Positions 18,338-28,682 of a DNA stretch of 64,000 nt are shown here, piece by piece; position 1 is the first letter of the stretch; each line of letters begins with the position of its first letter. The notes under the pieces were generated by a model that was not told where the DNA came from, did not search any database, and saw only the letters and a list, made by a program, of their open reading frames with translations. The stretch is taken from positions 522,001 to 586,000 of the forward strand of contig NZ_CP012369.1 in NCBI RefSeq assembly GCF_001267405.1. Direction: 5' to 3'. This DNA comes from Moorella thermoacetica. Lineage in GTDB: Bacteria; Bacillota; DSM-521; Neomoorellales; Neomoorellaceae. The translations under genes and the position numbers were made by a program.

Positions 18338-19297
18338 TTGAATTTCCAGGAACTCATAATGACCCTGCAGCGGTTCTGGGCAGAACAAAACTGCGTCATC
18401 CAGCAGCCCTATGACCTGGAAAAAGGCGCCGGTACCATGAACCCGGCCACTTTTTTACGCGTCCTGGGGCCGGAGCCCTGGCGGGTAGCCTACGTGGAGC
18501 CTTCCCGGCGGCCGACAGACGGCCGCTACGGGGAGAACCCCAACCGCCTCCAGCACTACTACCAGTACCAGGTAATCTTAAAACCGTCGCCGGATAACGT
18601 CCAGGATCTTTACTTACAGAGCCTGGAAGCCATGGGCATCAATCCCCTGGAACACGACATCCGTTTTGTTGAAGATAACTGGGAGTCCCCCACCCTGGGG
18701 GCCTGGGGCCTGGGCTGGGAGGTGTGGCTGGACGGCATGGAGATAACCCAGTTTACATACTTCCAGCAGTGCGGCGGTTTTGACTGCCATCCCGTTAGCG
18801 CCGAAATCACCTACGGCCTGGAGCGCCTGGCCATGTATATCCAGCAGGTCAACAGCGTCTACGACATTGAGTGGGTGGACGGCATCACCTACGGCGATAT
18901 ACATCACCAGACGGAAGTCGATTACTCCCACTACAACTTCACCTTTGCCGACACCGCCATGCTCTTCAACCTTTTTAACGCCTATGAGGCCGAAGCTATG
19001 CGGGTGGTCGAACAGGGCCTGGTCCAGCCAGCCTATGATTACACCCTCAAGTGCTCCCACACCTTTAACCTCCTGGACGCCCGCGGGGCTATCAGCGTCA
19101 CCGAGCGGACGGCCTACATTGGCCGGGTGCGCCACCTGGCCCGCCTCTGTGCCGCCGCCTACCTGGAACAGCGGCAAAAGCTCGGCTATCCCCTGTTAAA
19201 AGCTAGGCAGCAACAGCCCGAAGCCCCTGCACCTGGGCCGGCAGCCGTGGTGGGCGGCCGGGACCGCAAGGACGCCTGCGATGTGAAGGAGGGATAG
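18338..19297 (+). CDS. glyQ: Glycine-tRNA ligase alpha subunit
   Basis: Catalytic subunit of the bacterial alpha2-beta2 glycyl-tRNA synthetase. 319 residues, starting [20 protein letters not shown], with class II motifs including [20 protein letters not shown] and [22 protein letters not shown] 18338 is chosen because the family start and the AGAGGAAG site agree; an upstream in-frame extension runs into the structured element. The C-terminal tail (about residues 288-319) is a variable Gln/Pro/Gly-rich extension. glyS follows after two bases. Confidence 0.95.
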   Translation: MNFQELIMTLQRFWAEQNCVIQQPYDLEKGAGTMNPATFLRVLGPEPWRVAYVEPSRRPTDGRYGENPNRLQHYYQYQVILKPSPDNVQDLYLQSLEAMGINPLEHDIRFVEDNWESPTLGAWGLGWEVWLDGMEITQFTYFQQCGGFDCHPVSAEITYGLERLAMYIQQVNSVYDIEWVDGITYGDIHHQTEVDYSHYNFTFADTAMLFNLFNAYEAEAMRVVEQGLVQPAYDYTLKCSHTFNLLDARGAISVTERTAYIGRVRHLARLCAAAYLEQRQKLGYPLLKARQQQPEAPAPGPAAVVGGRDRKDACDVKEG

Positions 19298-19299
19298 CC

Positions 19300-21384
19300 A
19301 TGGCCCGCGATTTAATCTTTGAAATCGGTACGGAAGAGATTCCTGCCCGCTTTATGAACCCGGCTCTGGAGCAAATGGCCGCCGTAGCCAGCCAGCTCCT
19401 GCAGGAATACCGCCTGCCCTGCCAGAAGGTAGCCACCTATGGCACACCCCGGCGCCTGGCCCTTTATCTAACCGCCCTGGCGGAAAACCAGGAGGAACTG
19501 GTCCAGGAAATCAAAGGGCCGCCGGTAAAGGCCGCCTTTACCGCCGACGGCCAGCCGACGAAGGCCGCCCTGGGTTTCGCCCGGAGCATGGGCGTCGCCG
19601 TCGAGGAACTGGTAACCCGGGAGTATAATGGCGGCCAGTACGTCTTTGCCATCAAGAGGGAACAGGGCCGGCCGGCGGTGACAGTCCTGCCGGAACTGCT
19701 CCTGGCCGTGGTTAACGCCTTGAGTTTCCCCAAACCCATGCGCTGGGGCTCCCTTGAGATACGCTTCGCCCGGCCCATCCGCTGGCTCCTGGCGCTCTTT
19801 GGTAGCGAGGTCATACCCGTGGAACTGGCCGGCCTGACTGCCAGCAACCAGACTTACGGCCACCGCTTCCTGGCTCCCGGTCCCCACCAGGTACCAACTG
19901 CCAGCGCTTACTTCCAGGTTCTGGAGGAAAACTACGTCCTGGTGGACCAGCACCGCCGCCGGCAGCTTATCTGGGAGCAGATTACCGGCCTGGCCAGCCG
20001 TGAAGGTGGCCGGGTGGAGAAGGACCCGGAACTTTTGGAGGAGATAACCTACCTTGTCGAATACCCCACGGCCCTGGCCGGCCACTTCGACCCCGAGTAC
20101 TTGAAGCTGCCCCAGGAGGTAGTCATTACACCCATGCGCGACCACCAGCGCTACTTCCCCGTCTGGAACGCGCAGGGTGAACTCCTGCCCCGTTTTATTA
20201 CCGTCCATAACGGCACTGCCGACCACCTGGAGAACATCAGCCGGGGCAATGAAAGGGTACTGGCAGCCCGGCTGGCCGACGCGGCCTTCTTCTACCAGGA
20301 AGACCGGCAAACGCCCCTGGCAGCCAAAGTCCCCAAACTGGAAGAGATCGTCTTCCAGGAGAGCCTGGGCACCATGCTGGCCAAAACCAGGCGCCTGCAG
20401 CGCCTGGCCGTAAATCTGGTCAATACCCTGGACCTCCCGGCCGAACTGGTTCCCCTGGTGGAACGTACGGCTGAACTAGCCAAGGCCGACCTGGTTACGG
20501 CCATGGTCTACGAGTTCCCCGAACTCCAGGGCATCATGGGCTCTTATTATGCCGCCCACGACGGCGAAAGGGCTGAAGTATGCCAGGGTATCCGCCAGCA
20601 CTACTGGCCGCGCTTTGCCGGCGACCGGTTACCGGATTCCCTCACCGGCATGGTCGTTGGCCTGGCCGACCGGCTGGATACTCTGGTTGGTTGCTTCGGG
20701 GCCGGCCTCATCCCCACCGGTTCCCAGGATCCTTATGCCCTGCGGCGCCAGGCCACGGGCGTGGTAACCATAGCCGTGGAGTTCAATTTAAAGTTTTCCC
20801 TGACCGCGAGTATTGCCGCCGCCTACGAAGGCTATACTGCCGGCGGTATCCAGCTGGCCAGGCCCCTGGATGTCGTCCAGGAGCAATTGGTCCAGTTTTG
20901 CCGTCAGCGCCTGGAGCACCTCCTAGAGGAAAAAGGCTACCGCTACGATGTAATTCAGGCCTGCCTGGCGGCAGGCAGCGATGACCTGGCGGCAGCTTAT
21001 CATCGCACCAGGGATTTGAGCGCCTTCAGGGAAGAAGAAGGTTTTGCCGCCCTGCAGACGGCTTTTACCCGCGCCTTTAACCTGGCCCGCCAGGCCAGGG
21101 AAAAATACCATCTCCGGCCTGAGGCGTTGCAGGAAAAGGCAGAGGCAGAACTCTATCGGGCCCTGATGGAAACCCGGCACCAGGCTGAACCCCGGCTCCG
21201 GGCAGGGGATTACCTGGCTGCTTTAAAGGCCATGGCCGCCCTCCGGGGGCCCATTGATGCCTTCTTCGATAACGTCCTGGTCATGGCGCCCGATATGGAA
21301 GTCCGGAATAACCGCCTGGCCCTCCTCCAGGCAATTGTCAACCTGGTTTTTCAGATAGCCGACTTCTCTCGCCTGGTTCCATAA
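19300..21384 (+). CDS. glyS: Glycine-tRNA ligase beta subunit
   Basis: tRNA-recognising subunit of glycyl-tRNA synthetase, 694 residues, the usual length. The start ARDLIFEIGTEEIPARF and the HD-like middle region (PELQGIMGSYYAAHDGE, GLADRLDTLVGCFGAG) are characteristic, and a C-terminal anticodon-binding DALR-type domain is present. It starts at ATG 19300 behind GGAGGG and is translated together with glyQ. Confidence 0.97.
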   Translation: MARDLIFEIGTEEIPARFMNPALEQMAAVASQLLQEYRLPCQKVATYGTPRRLALYLTALAENQEELVQEIKGPPVKAAFTADGQPTKAALGFARSMGVAVEELVTREYNGGQYVFAIKREQGRPAVTVLPELLLAVVNALSFPKPMRWGSLEIRFARPIRWLLALFGSEVIPVELAGLTASNQTYGHRFLAPGPHQVPTASAYFQVLEENYVLVDQHRRRQLIWEQITGLASREGGRVEKDPELLEEITYLVEYPTALAGHFDPEYLKLPQEVVITPMRDHQRYFPVWNAQGELLPRFITVHNGTADHLENISRGNERVLAARLADAAFFYQEDRQTPLAAKVPKLEEIVFQESLGTMLAKTRRLQRLAVNLVNTLDLPAELVPLVERTAELAKADLVTAMVYEFPELQGIMGSYYAAHDGERAEVCQGIRQHYWPRFAGDRLPDSLTGMVVGLADRLDTLVGCFGAGLIPTGSQDPYALRRQATGVVTIAVEFNLKFSLTASIAAAYEGYTAGGIQLARPLDVVQEQLVQFCRQRLEHLLEEKGYRYDVIQACLAAGSDDLAAAYHRTRDLSAFREEEGFAALQTAFTRAFNLARQAREKYHLRPEALQEKAEAELYRALMETRHQAEPRLRAGDYLAALKAMAALRGPIDAFFDNVLVMAPDMEVRNNRLALLQAIVNLVFQIADFSRLVP

Positions 21385-21424
21385 AAAAATTTGGTTGCCA
21401 GGAAGGAAAAAGGCGGGCCATGTG

Positions 21425-21444
21425 GTATACATTACAAAGTATAC
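21425..21444 (+). promoter_or_regulatory. Tandem GTATAC operator-like repeats upstream of the CBS regulator gene
   Basis: Two copies of the palindrome GTATAC (21425-21430, 21439-21444), each followed by A, lie 14 bp apart in the gap between glyS and the regulator gene. The position suggests an autoregulatory site or an extended -10 region, but this is inferred from symmetry only. Confidence 0.4.
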
Positions 21445-21470
21445 AACGGGACGAAGGGGAGGGGTGAGGG

Positions 21471-22106
21471 ATGCAGCTTTCCCCGCGGCAGGAACAGATA
21501 ATAGCTATTGTCAAGCGTTCCGGGCCCATCACCAGCCAGCAGATTGCCGCAGAGCTCAATCTTACCCGGGCCACCCTGCGTCCCGATCTGGCCATCTTGA
21601 CCATGGCTGGTATCCTGGAAGCCCGCCCCCGGGTGGGCTACTTTTTGAGCAGCAAGCCCTCCCAGGCCCTGGTAGCCGAAGAAATCAAAAAGATCAGAGT
21701 AGGCAATATCAAAGGCCTGCCCCGGGTCATCCGGGCCGGGGCTTCGGTTTATGAGGCCATTGTCTCCATGTTCCTGGAGGACGTAGGTACCCTGATGGTG
21801 GTTGACGACGAAGGTCACCTGGAGGGGGTCGTCTCCCGCAAGGACCTGCTGAAAGCAGCCATCGGCGGCGGTGATCTCCAGAAGATGCCGGTTTCGGTAA
21901 TTATGACCCGGATGCCCAATATTATTTGCACCACCCCTGATGAACCGGTACTGGCAGCGGCTCGCAAGATTATCGAACACGAGGTGGATGCCTTGCCGGT
22001 AGTACGTCCTGTTAATGGTCAAGGGAAAAAATTAAAAGTATTAGGACGCATTACCAAGACCACCATAACCAATCTCTTTGTAGAACTGGGAGAAGGCAGA
22101 TCCTAG
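21471..22106 (+). CDS. HTH plus CBS-domain transcriptional regulator (CcpN/YqzB family)
   Basis: 211 residues: an N-terminal winged helix (residues about 4-60, [20 protein letters not shown]) and two CBS domains (about 85-205) that would sense an adenine nucleotide. In Bacillus subtilis the homologue CcpN represses gapB and pckA in glycolytic conditions. Here it precedes ppsR and ppdK, both at the pyruvate/PEP node, so control of gluconeogenic or PPDK flux is a reasonable inference. The start follows GGGAGGGGTGAGGG. Confidence 0.88.
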   Translation: MQLSPRQEQIIAIVKRSGPITSQQIAAELNLTRATLRPDLAILTMAGILEARPRVGYFLSSKPSQALVAEEIKKIRVGNIKGLPRVIRAGASVYEAIVSMFLEDVGTLMVVDDEGHLEGVVSRKDLLKAAIGGGDLQKMPVSVIMTRMPNIICTTPDEPVLAAARKIIEHEVDALPVVRPVNGQGKKLKVLGRITKTTITNLFVELGEGRS

Positions 22107-22162
22107 CAAGGAGCTATATCCCGGCGGGTATCTATCACCTCCATTCACAAAACATTTACTCG

Positions 22163-23047
22163 ATGGGTAATAGGGCCGGAGCCCATTTCTGTCTGGCTTC
22201 CGGACTCCGACTTCCAAGTAAAGGAGGGGTTACCATCGGCGTTATTTACGTGATCTCAGACTCCCTGGGGGAGACGGCCGAGTATGTCGCCCGGGCGGCA
22301 GCCAGCCAGTTCGACGGCGGCGGGCTGGACATCCGCCGGGTGCCCTATGTTACCGACCTTGACCACCTGGAGGAGGTAGTCAACGAAGCCGCCCAGGAAC
22401 AGGGGATCATCGCCTTCACCCTGGTACTACCGGACTTAAAAAAGAAGCTCCTGGAACTGGCGGCAGCCCGGGGCCTCGAGGCGGTAGACCTGTTGGGCCC
22501 CCTGATGGACGCCATCACCCGGGTTACTGGCGGCCGGCCCCGGCTGGAGCCGGGCCTGATTCGCCGTACCGACGAAGACTACTTCCGCAAAATGGAGGCC
22601 ATTGATTTTGCCGTTAAATATGATAACGGCAAAGATATCCGGGGCCTGAGCCACGCCGATCTGGTCCTCATCGGAGTGTCCCGCACCTCCAAAACGCCGG
22701 TGTGTATGTACCTGGCCCATAAGCGCTTGCGGGCCGCGAATCTCGCCCTGGTGCCGGAAGTACCCCTGCCGGGAGAATTGCTCAACCTGCCGCCGGAAAA
22801 GATAATAGGGCTGACCATTGACGCCGGGCTCCTCTATCAGATCCGCCAGGAACGCCTGAAAACCCTGGGGCTGCCGGGACCGGCCGGCTACGCCACCAGG
22901 GAACGTATCGAAGAGGAACTGGCCTACGCCCGCAGGGTCATGGACCAGCTCGGCTGTCCGGTAATCAATGTTATCAATAAGGCCGTTGAAGAAACGGCCG
23001 GTAAAATACTCCAAATCTATTATCGGAGGGAAAGAAATGGCAAGTAA
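22163..23047 (+). CDS. Pyruvate, phosphate dikinase regulatory protein (PpsR/YqfL, DUF299)
   Basis: Bifunctional kinase/pyrophosphorylase that switches PPDK off by ADP-dependent phosphorylation of a threonine beside its catalytic histidine and on again by phosphorolysis. The family core begins at [15 protein letters not shown] and the nucleotide-binding loop [14 protein letters not shown] is present. The start is unclear. ATG 22163 gives 294 residues, but the best ribosome-binding site (AAAGGAGGGG, 22220-22229) is followed six bases later by ATC (22235), exactly where the family begins. The stop overlaps its target gene ppdK by 11 bases. Confidence 0.92.
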   Translation: MGNRAGAHFCLASGLRLPSKGGVTIGVIYVISDSLGETAEYVARAAASQFDGGGLDIRRVPYVTDLDHLEEVVNEAAQEQGIIAFTLVLPDLKKKLLELAAARGLEAVDLLGPLMDAITRVTGGRPRLEPGLIRRTDEDYFRKMEAIDFAVKYDNGKDIRGLSHADLVLIGVSRTSKTPVCMYLAHKRLRAANLALVPEVPLPGELLNLPPEKIIGLTIDAGLLYQIRQERLKTLGLPGPAGYATRERIEEELAYARRVMDQLGCPVINVINKAVEETAGKILQIYYRRERNGK

Positions 23048-25691
23048 GAAGTACGTCTACCTGTTCAGCGAAGGCAAGGCCGACATGCGCCTGCTTCTTG
23101 GCGGTAAAGGCGCGAATCTCGCCGAAATGACCAACATCGGCCTGCCGGTACCCCAGGGGATTACCATCACCTGCGAGGCCTGTAACGAGTACAATCGTCT
23201 CGGCCAGCAATTCCCGGAGGGCCTGGAAGAGGAAGTCGCCGCCCGCTTAAAGGACCTGGAAGCCATCAATGGTAAAAAGCTCGGCGACCCCGAAAACCCG
23301 CTCCTGGTCTCCGTCCGTTCCGGGGCACCTGTTTCCATGCCCGGCATGATGGATACCATCCTGAACCTGGGGCTGAACGACAATTCCGTCAAGGGCCTGG
23401 CCGCCCAGACGGGCGACGAGCGCTTCGCCCTGGACTGCTATCGCCGTTTTATCCAGATGTTCGGTAACGTCGTCCTGGGTATCGAACATAACGATTTTGA
23501 AGCCGTACTCGAAAAACATAAAGAACGCCTGGGCGTAAAGTTCGACCATGAACTCACCCCCGATGCCTTGCGGGAAGTTATCGCCGAGTACAAGGACGTC
23601 GTCAAGAGCCGCAGCGGCCGGGACTTCCCCCAGGACCCCCGGGAGCAGCTTTACATGGCCATCCGTGCCGTCTTTGATTCCTGGAACAACCCCCGGGCCA
23701 TTGTCTACCGCAAGATCAACAAGATCCCCGATGACCTGGGCACCGCCGTCAATGTCCAGACCATGGCCTTCGGCAACATGGGTCCCACCAGCGGCACCGG
23801 CGTGGCCTTCACCCGCAACCCCTCCACCGGCGAGAAGGGTATTTACGGCGAGTATCTCATCAACGCCCAGGGCGAAGACGTGGTGGCCGGTATCCGCACA
23901 CCTAAGCCCATCAGCAGCCTGAAGGAAGAAATGCCGGAAGTTTACCGCCAGTTTGAAGACATCTGCCAGCTGCTGGAGAAACACTACCGCGATATGCAGG
24001 ATATCGAGTTTACCATCGAAAAGGGCAAGCTCTTTATCCTCCAGACCCGCAATGGTAAACGGACGGCGGCCGCGGCTGTCAAAATCGCCGTCGACATGGT
24101 CAATGAGGGCCTGATTACCAAAGAAGAAGCCGTCCTGCGCGTCGACGCCGATCAATTAATCCAGCTCATGCACCGGCGTATCGACCCCAGCGCCAAACTG
24201 GAAGTGGTGGCCAAGGGTCTGCCGGCTTCCCCCGGTGCCGCCTCCGGCCAGGTGGTCTTTGACGCCGACGATGCCGAAAAAATGGGCCTCGACGGCCAGA
24301 AGGTCGTCCTGGTACGTACCGAGACCACTCCCGACGATATCCACGGCATTGTCCAGGCCCAGGGGGTTCTCACGGCCCGGGGCGGCATGACCAGCCATGC
24401 AGCCGTAGTCGCCCGGGGCATGGGCAAACCGGCGGTCACCGGTTGCGACGCCATTAAAATAGACGTCGAAAACAAACGCTTCTTCATCGGCGACCTGGTG
24501 GTCAAAGAAGGTGACGTCATTTCCATCGACGGCTCCACCGGCAACGTCATGCTGGGTGAAGTGCCCCTCATCGACCCCCAGCTCACAGGGGAATTTGAAA
24601 CCATCCTGGAGTGGGCCGATTCCTTCCGGCGCCTCAAAGTCCGCGCCAACGCCGACACGCCGGAAGACGCGAGGCGCTCCCGGGAATTCGGCGCCGATGG
24701 CATCGGCCTCACCCGTACCGAGCATATGTTTATGCAGGTCGATCGCCTGCCTGTTGTCCAGCAGATGATTCTCGCCAAGACCAAAGAAGAACGGCAGGCT
24801 GCCCTGGATAAGCTCCTGCCGATGCAGCAGGGCGACTTTTACGGTATCTTGAAGGCCATGGAGGGCCTGCCGGTCACCATCCGGCTCCTCGATCCGCCCC
24901 TGCATGAGTTCTTGCCCAATATTGAAGAACTCCTGGTCGACGTCACAAGGCTCCAGGCGACAAACGGCGACTCCAAAGAGCTGGAAGAAAAACAGGCCCT
25001 CCTGCGGGAAGTCCGGGCGCGCCACGAATTCAACCCCATGCTCGGGCACCGCGGCTGCCGTTTAGGCATCACCTACCCGGAGATCTACGCCATGCAGGTG
25101 CGAGCCATCTTCCAGGCGGTGGCCCAGCTGGTGAAAGAGGGCGTCAAGGTCCTGCCTGAAGTAGAGATTCCCCTGGTTATCCACGTCAACGAGTTACAGC
25201 GCCTCCACGCCATGGTTGACGAGGTAGCCGCGGCCGTCAAAAAGGAAACCGGTGTCGATTTCGATTACAAGGTCGGCACCATGATCGAAATGCCGCGGGC
25301 CTGCGCCACAGCCGATGAAATCGCCAGGGAAGCCGAGTTCTTCTCCTTCGGCACCAACGACCTGACCCAGACCACCTTCGGCTTCAGCCGCGACGACGCT
25401 GAAGGCAAGTTCCTGCACCAGTATGTCGACGAGAAGATCTTGAAAGAAGACCCCTTCATCGTCCTCGACCGCGACGGCGTGGGCAAATTCATGAAGATGG
25501 CCGTCGAACTGGGCCGCAGCACCAATCCCAAGCTGGAAATCGGCATCTGCGGCGAGCACGGCGGCGAACCCAGCTCGGTGGAGTTCTGCCACCAGATCGG
25601 CTTGAACTACGTCAGCTGCTCACCCTTCCGGGTGCCGGTAGCGAGACTGGCCGCCGCCCAGGCCGCTTTGAAGGAAAAGAAAGGAAAGTAA
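23037..25691 (+). CDS. ppdK: Pyruvate, phosphate dikinase
   Basis: Interconverts pyruvate + ATP + Pi with PEP + AMP + PPi. 884 residues: an N-terminal ATP-grasp nucleotide-binding domain ([18 protein letters not shown]), a central swivelling phosphohistidine domain with [17 protein letters not shown] (His near residue 455, the regulatory Thr two before it) and a C-terminal TIM barrel with GLTRTEHMF and [21 protein letters not shown] 23037 follows CGGAGGG. The enzyme links glycolysis and gluconeogenesis with pyrophosphate and is encoded together with its regulator. Confidence 0.97.
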   Translation: MASKKYVYLFSEGKADMRLLLGGKGANLAEMTNIGLPVPQGITITCEACNEYNRLGQQFPEGLEEEVAARLKDLEAINGKKLGDPENPLLVSVRSGAPVSMPGMMDTILNLGLNDNSVKGLAAQTGDERFALDCYRRFIQMFGNVVLGIEHNDFEAVLEKHKERLGVKFDHELTPDALREVIAEYKDVVKSRSGRDFPQDPREQLYMAIRAVFDSWNNPRAIVYRKINKIPDDLGTAVNVQTMAFGNMGPTSGTGVAFTRNPSTGEKGIYGEYLINAQGEDVVAGIRTPKPISSLKEEMPEVYRQFEDICQLLEKHYRDMQDIEFTIEKGKLFILQTRNGKRTAAAAVKIAVDMVNEGLITKEEAVLRVDADQLIQLMHRRIDPSAKLEVVAKGLPASPGAASGQVVFDADDAEKMGLDGQKVVLVRTETTPDDIHGIVQAQGVLTARGGMTSHAAVVARGMGKPAVTGCDAIKIDVENKRFFIGDLVVKEGDVISIDGSTGNVMLGEVPLIDPQLTGEFETILEWADSFRRLKVRANADTPEDARRSREFGADGIGLTRTEHMFMQVDRLPVVQQMILAKTKEERQAALDKLLPMQQGDFYGILKAMEGLPVTIRLLDPPLHEFLPNIEELLVDVTRLQATNGDSKELEEKQALLREVRARHEFNPMLGHRGCRLGITYPEIYAMQVRAIFQAVAQLVKEGVKVLPEVEIPLVIHVNELQRLHAMVDEVAAAVKKETGVDFDYKVGTMIEMPRACATADEIAREAEFFSFGTNDLTQTTFGFSRDDAEGKFLHQYVDEKILKEDPFIVLDRDGVGKFMKMAVELGRSTNPKLEIGICGEHGGEPSSVEFCHQIGLNYVSCSPFRVPVARLAAAQAALKEKKGK

Positions 25692-25712
25692 GGGAACAAG
25701 ATAAGTTGGCCC

Positions 25713-25750
25713 AAAGGCTGTTGACCATACCGGTCAGCAGCCTTTCTTTG
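25713..25750 (+). terminator. Rho-independent terminator after ppdK
   Basis: AAAGGCTGTTGACC pairs with GGTCAGCAGCCTTT (14 bp, one mismatch) around a five-base loop and is followed by CTTTG. It ends the ccpN-like/ppsR/ppdK unit. Confidence 0.85.
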
Positions 25751-25815
25751 TCTATGAAAGGTTCCTTAATATTACCATAAAAATTTAATAAAAAAGTTTT
25801 AATAACCAGCAGGAG

Positions 25816-25854
25816 ATGTTCGTTTTTTAGCGAATATGTTTAACAAGAAAACAT
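25816..25854 (+). promoter_or_regulatory. Operator-like palindromes upstream of the DeoR gene
   Basis: Two inverted repeats lie in the AT-rich leader: TTCG/CGAA at 25819-25834 and ATGTTT-N7-AAACAT at 25836-25854. Their place 30-70 bases before the deoR-family start suggests binding sites for that repressor. The surrounding 190 bases (25692-25885) hold the ppdK terminator and this leader, with no gene. Confidence 0.45.
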
Positions 25855-25885
25855 AAATTAACAAAACAATACAGGGTGGGGCATC

Positions 25886-26650
25886 ATGATCTCGGCACAA
25901 CGACGTAAAATCATTATCGATAAAATCAGCTCAGGAATGCCGCTGAGTGTAAATGAGCTCAGCCGGGAGTTGGGAGTATCGCCGATGACCATTCGCCGGG
26001 ATCTCGAAACCCTCGAGAGGGAAGGGTTTCTTACCCGTACCCATGGAGGGGCAGTGCCGGTTCGCGGCGGAAGCGATGAGGAACCCTCTTTTATGGAGAA
26101 AATCAATAAATTTTCGGCTGAAAAGTTAGCCATTGCCCGCAAGGCTGCTGAGCTTGTTCTGGATGGAGATACTATTCTTCTTAATGCAGGTACTACCATT
26201 ACTGCCCTGGCCCAGTTACTAAAGAACCATAATAATCTTACTGTAGTAACCAATACTGTCAACATTGCCATGGAACTGGCGCATAGTGAGGGTATCAACC
26301 TGGTGCTGACAGGTGGAAATATGCGTACTAAGTCTTATGCCATGGTCGGTTCCCTCACGGAAAGGGTACTGCGGGAGATTCATGTCCAGAAGGCATTTCT
26401 GGGTGTTAACGGTATAAGTATTGAACACGGCCTTACGACACCTAATATGACCGAGGCCCATACAAATAGCTTAATGGTTGCTGCTGCCGATCGGGTGATC
26501 GTCCTGGCTGATCATTCCAAAATCGGCCGGGTAACTTTATCGCGCTTTGCGCCCATTTCTGCAGTTAATACCTTTATTACCGACAGCAATGCTCCCCGCG
26601 ATTTTATAGAAGAACTTACCAGGCGTGGCATCGAAGTAATTGTTGCTTAA
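25886..26650 (+). CDS. DeoR family transcriptional repressor
   Basis: 254 residues with an N-terminal DeoR helix-turn-helix (LSRELGVSPMTIRRDLETLE) and a C-terminal DeoR sugar-phosphate sensor domain (LNAGTTITALAQLL, VLTGGNMR, FLGVNGI). Members bind a phosphorylated sugar as inducer. It heads an operon for sugar uptake and cleavage and is expected to control it. GC content drops here compared with the upstream region, as for the whole operon. Confidence 0.9.
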   Translation: MISAQRRKIIIDKISSGMPLSVNELSRELGVSPMTIRRDLETLEREGFLTRTHGGAVPVRGGSDEEPSFMEKINKFSAEKLAIARKAAELVLDGDTILLNAGTTITALAQLLKNHNNLTVVTNTVNIAMELAHSEGINLVLTGGNMRTKSYAMVGSLTERVLREIHVQKAFLGVNGISIEHGLTTPNMTEAHTNSLMVAAADRVIVLADHSKIGRVTLSRFAPISAVNTFITDSNAPRDFIEELTRRGIEVIVA

Positions 26651-26679
26651 GTATATTGCTGCAGAAAGGAGATCTTGTT

Positions 26680-27534
26680 GTGGAATTAGTAAATCCCAGG
26701 GAAGTATTACAAGCTGCACGAGAGAACGGTTATGCAGTAGGTGCCTTTAATATTCACAACCTGGAAACCCTGTGGGCCGTGGTAGAGGCGGCTATCGAGG
26801 CTAAGGCGCCGGTAATTCTCCAAGCCACGCCGGGTACAGTTAAATTTGCCGGAGCGGACTTCCTGGTGGCCATGGCCCGGGCAGCCGCCAGGAGGGCGGG
26901 TATACCAATAGCTCTGCACCTGGATCATTCCCAGGATTTAGACATGATAGCTCTCTGTATTGAAGCCGGTTTTTCTTCGGTAATGTTCGACGGGTCAAAG
27001 TTACCTTGGGATGAGAATATTCGCCTTACCCGGCAGGTAGTAACTATGGCCAGAAACAGAGGGGTGGCAGTTGAAGCAGAGCTCGGCCGTATAGGTGGTC
27101 GCGAGGAGGAACTCCAGGTCCGGGCGAAAGACGTTTACTATACTGATCCCGCCGAAGCTGTTACTTTTGTAGAAGCTACCGGGATAGACTCTTTAGCCAT
27201 TGCCATTGGCACGGCCCATGGTGTATATCAGGGGGAACCCCGCCTTGATTTTGAACGCCTGGCATCCATAGCAGCCAAAGTAAAATTACCCCTGGTTCTC
27301 CACGGCGCTTCCGGCGTTCCCGATGAGGCTATCACCCGCTGTATTCAACTGGGGATCAGTAAAATCAATATTGCTACCGATCTCAAGCTGGCCATGGCTG
27401 CCGCTCTTAGAGAAACCCTTTTATCTAACCCGGAAGAGAACGATCTTCGGCGTTACCTGAATCCGGCCCGTAACCGGGTAAAGGAAGTTGCTCTGGCAAA
27501 GATAAGGCTATTCGGCGCAGCTGGGCGAGCCTGA
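26680..27534 (+). CDS. Class II fructose/tagatose-bisphosphate aldolase family protein
   Basis: Zinc-dependent aldolase that cleaves a ketose 1,6-bisphosphate into two triose phosphates. 284 residues, with the zinc/catalytic motif ALHLDHSQDLD, SVMFDGSKLPW, AEAELGRIGG-like sequence, GTAHGVYQGEP and INIATDLKLAM. GTG 26680 follows AAAGGAG by eight bases. The type resembles GatY/KbaY and other FbaA-like enzymes; the natural sugar phosphate is not known. It lies next to an isomerase and two PfkB kinases, which could supply its substrate. Confidence 0.9.
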   Translation: MELVNPREVLQAARENGYAVGAFNIHNLETLWAVVEAAIEAKAPVILQATPGTVKFAGADFLVAMARAAARRAGIPIALHLDHSQDLDMIALCIEAGFSSVMFDGSKLPWDENIRLTRQVVTMARNRGVAVEAELGRIGGREEELQVRAKDVYYTDPAEAVTFVEATGIDSLAIAIGTAHGVYQGEPRLDFERLASIAAKVKLPLVLHGASGVPDEAITRCIQLGISKINIATDLKLAMAAALRETLLSNPEENDLRRYLNPARNRVKEVALAKIRLFGAAGRA

Positions 27535-27599
27535 GATGGGCGGTTCACCGAAGGGGGTCACTAGTAGAAAATTGATTAAGAGAAGAGGGAACACGGGCG

Positions 27600-28682
27600 G
27601 TGTATGTTGATTTAGACGATCTTCACACCCTCTCTAAACTGGATAGTGGTCAAGCCCTTCAGGAAACTATTAACTACCCCCACCAGTTCAGGGAGGCCTG
27701 GGAACTGGCCGGTCGTTGGCCGGAAAACCTTTCTCGGGATGAGATTAGACAAATTATGTTCCTTGGTACCGGCGGCGGCTCGGCAGCAAGTGTAGATCTT
27801 CTGGCATCGTATCTCTTTGATGAAATTAAAATCCCCCTTTTTCTGAACCGGGGATATACCATACCGGCTAGTATTGACAATCGCACCCTGGTTGTTGTTG
27901 TCAGCCATTCTGGTAAGACCGAAGAGATACTTAATGCTTATCATCAGGTTTGTACAACAGAGGCTCAGATCATTGTCCTCACCTCCGGGGGGAAATTATT
28001 ATCCCTGGCCCGGGGAAATAAACACCCGTATCTACTCATTCCTGGCGGAATGATGCCCCGTATCGCCGTTGGGTATATTTTTCTCCCCTTGCTGGGACTG
28101 TTACAGCGACTAGGATTTGTCGGTGATAAATCGGCAGAAGTAAAAGAAACCATTAACATTTTATCTGAACTCGGTGGTCAGTACGGACCCATTGTCCCTG
28201 CTAAAGATAACCTGGCGAAAAGCATGGCTTACGAGATGGCAGGCTATGTCCCTGTTGTCTATGGTTCCCTGCCTTTAACTATCGCTGTGGCCAGCAGATG
28301 GAAAAACCAATTTGCAGAGAATAGCAAGCTTTTAGCCATGTATAATGCCCTCCCGGCCCTTCATCATGATGAAGTGGCGGGATGGGATGCACCTCAGTCA
28401 TACTTGCGCCATTTTTACTTTACGTTTTTGCAGGATGCCGAGGATAGATTAGAAACAACCCGGCGTATAGAGATCTCACAGGAGCTCCTGGCTTCCCGGG
28501 CAGCCGGGGTGAGAAAAGTAGCGTCAGTGGGTAAATCACGCCTGGCCCGTCTTTTTTCCCTGGTATATTTAGGGGATTTTATCTCCCTTTACCTGGCCCT
28601 TATAAGGGGAGTAGATCCTACCCCTGTGGAGATTATCGATAATATCAAATACCTTTTAACTTTGGAGAGCAGGACCGAATGA
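27600..28682 (+). CDS. SIS-domain sugar phosphate isomerase (PGI/PMI-like)
   Basis: 360 residues with two SIS domains: FLGTGGGSAASVDLL and VVVSHSGKTEEILNAY in the first, and the C-terminal PGI/PMI signature region (NALPALHHDEVAGWD, RRIEISQELL). The family includes bifunctional phosphoglucose/phosphomannose isomerases, so it probably converts an aldose 6-phosphate to a ketose 6-phosphate. It starts at GTG 27600. Its last four bases overlap the next gene (ATGA), so it is translationally coupled to the kinase. Confidence 0.85.
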   Translation: MYVDLDDLHTLSKLDSGQALQETINYPHQFREAWELAGRWPENLSRDEIRQIMFLGTGGGSAASVDLLASYLFDEIKIPLFLNRGYTIPASIDNRTLVVVVSHSGKTEEILNAYHQVCTTEAQIIVLTSGGKLLSLARGNKHPYLLIPGGMMPRIAVGYIFLPLLGLLQRLGFVGDKSAEVKETINILSELGGQYGPIVPAKDNLAKSMAYEMAGYVPVVYGSLPLTIAVASRWKNQFAENSKLLAMYNALPALHHDEVAGWDAPQSYLRHFYFTFLQDAEDRLETTRRIEISQELLASRAAGVRKVASVGKSRLARLFSLVYLGDFISLYLALIRGVDPTPVEIIDNIKYLLTLESRTE

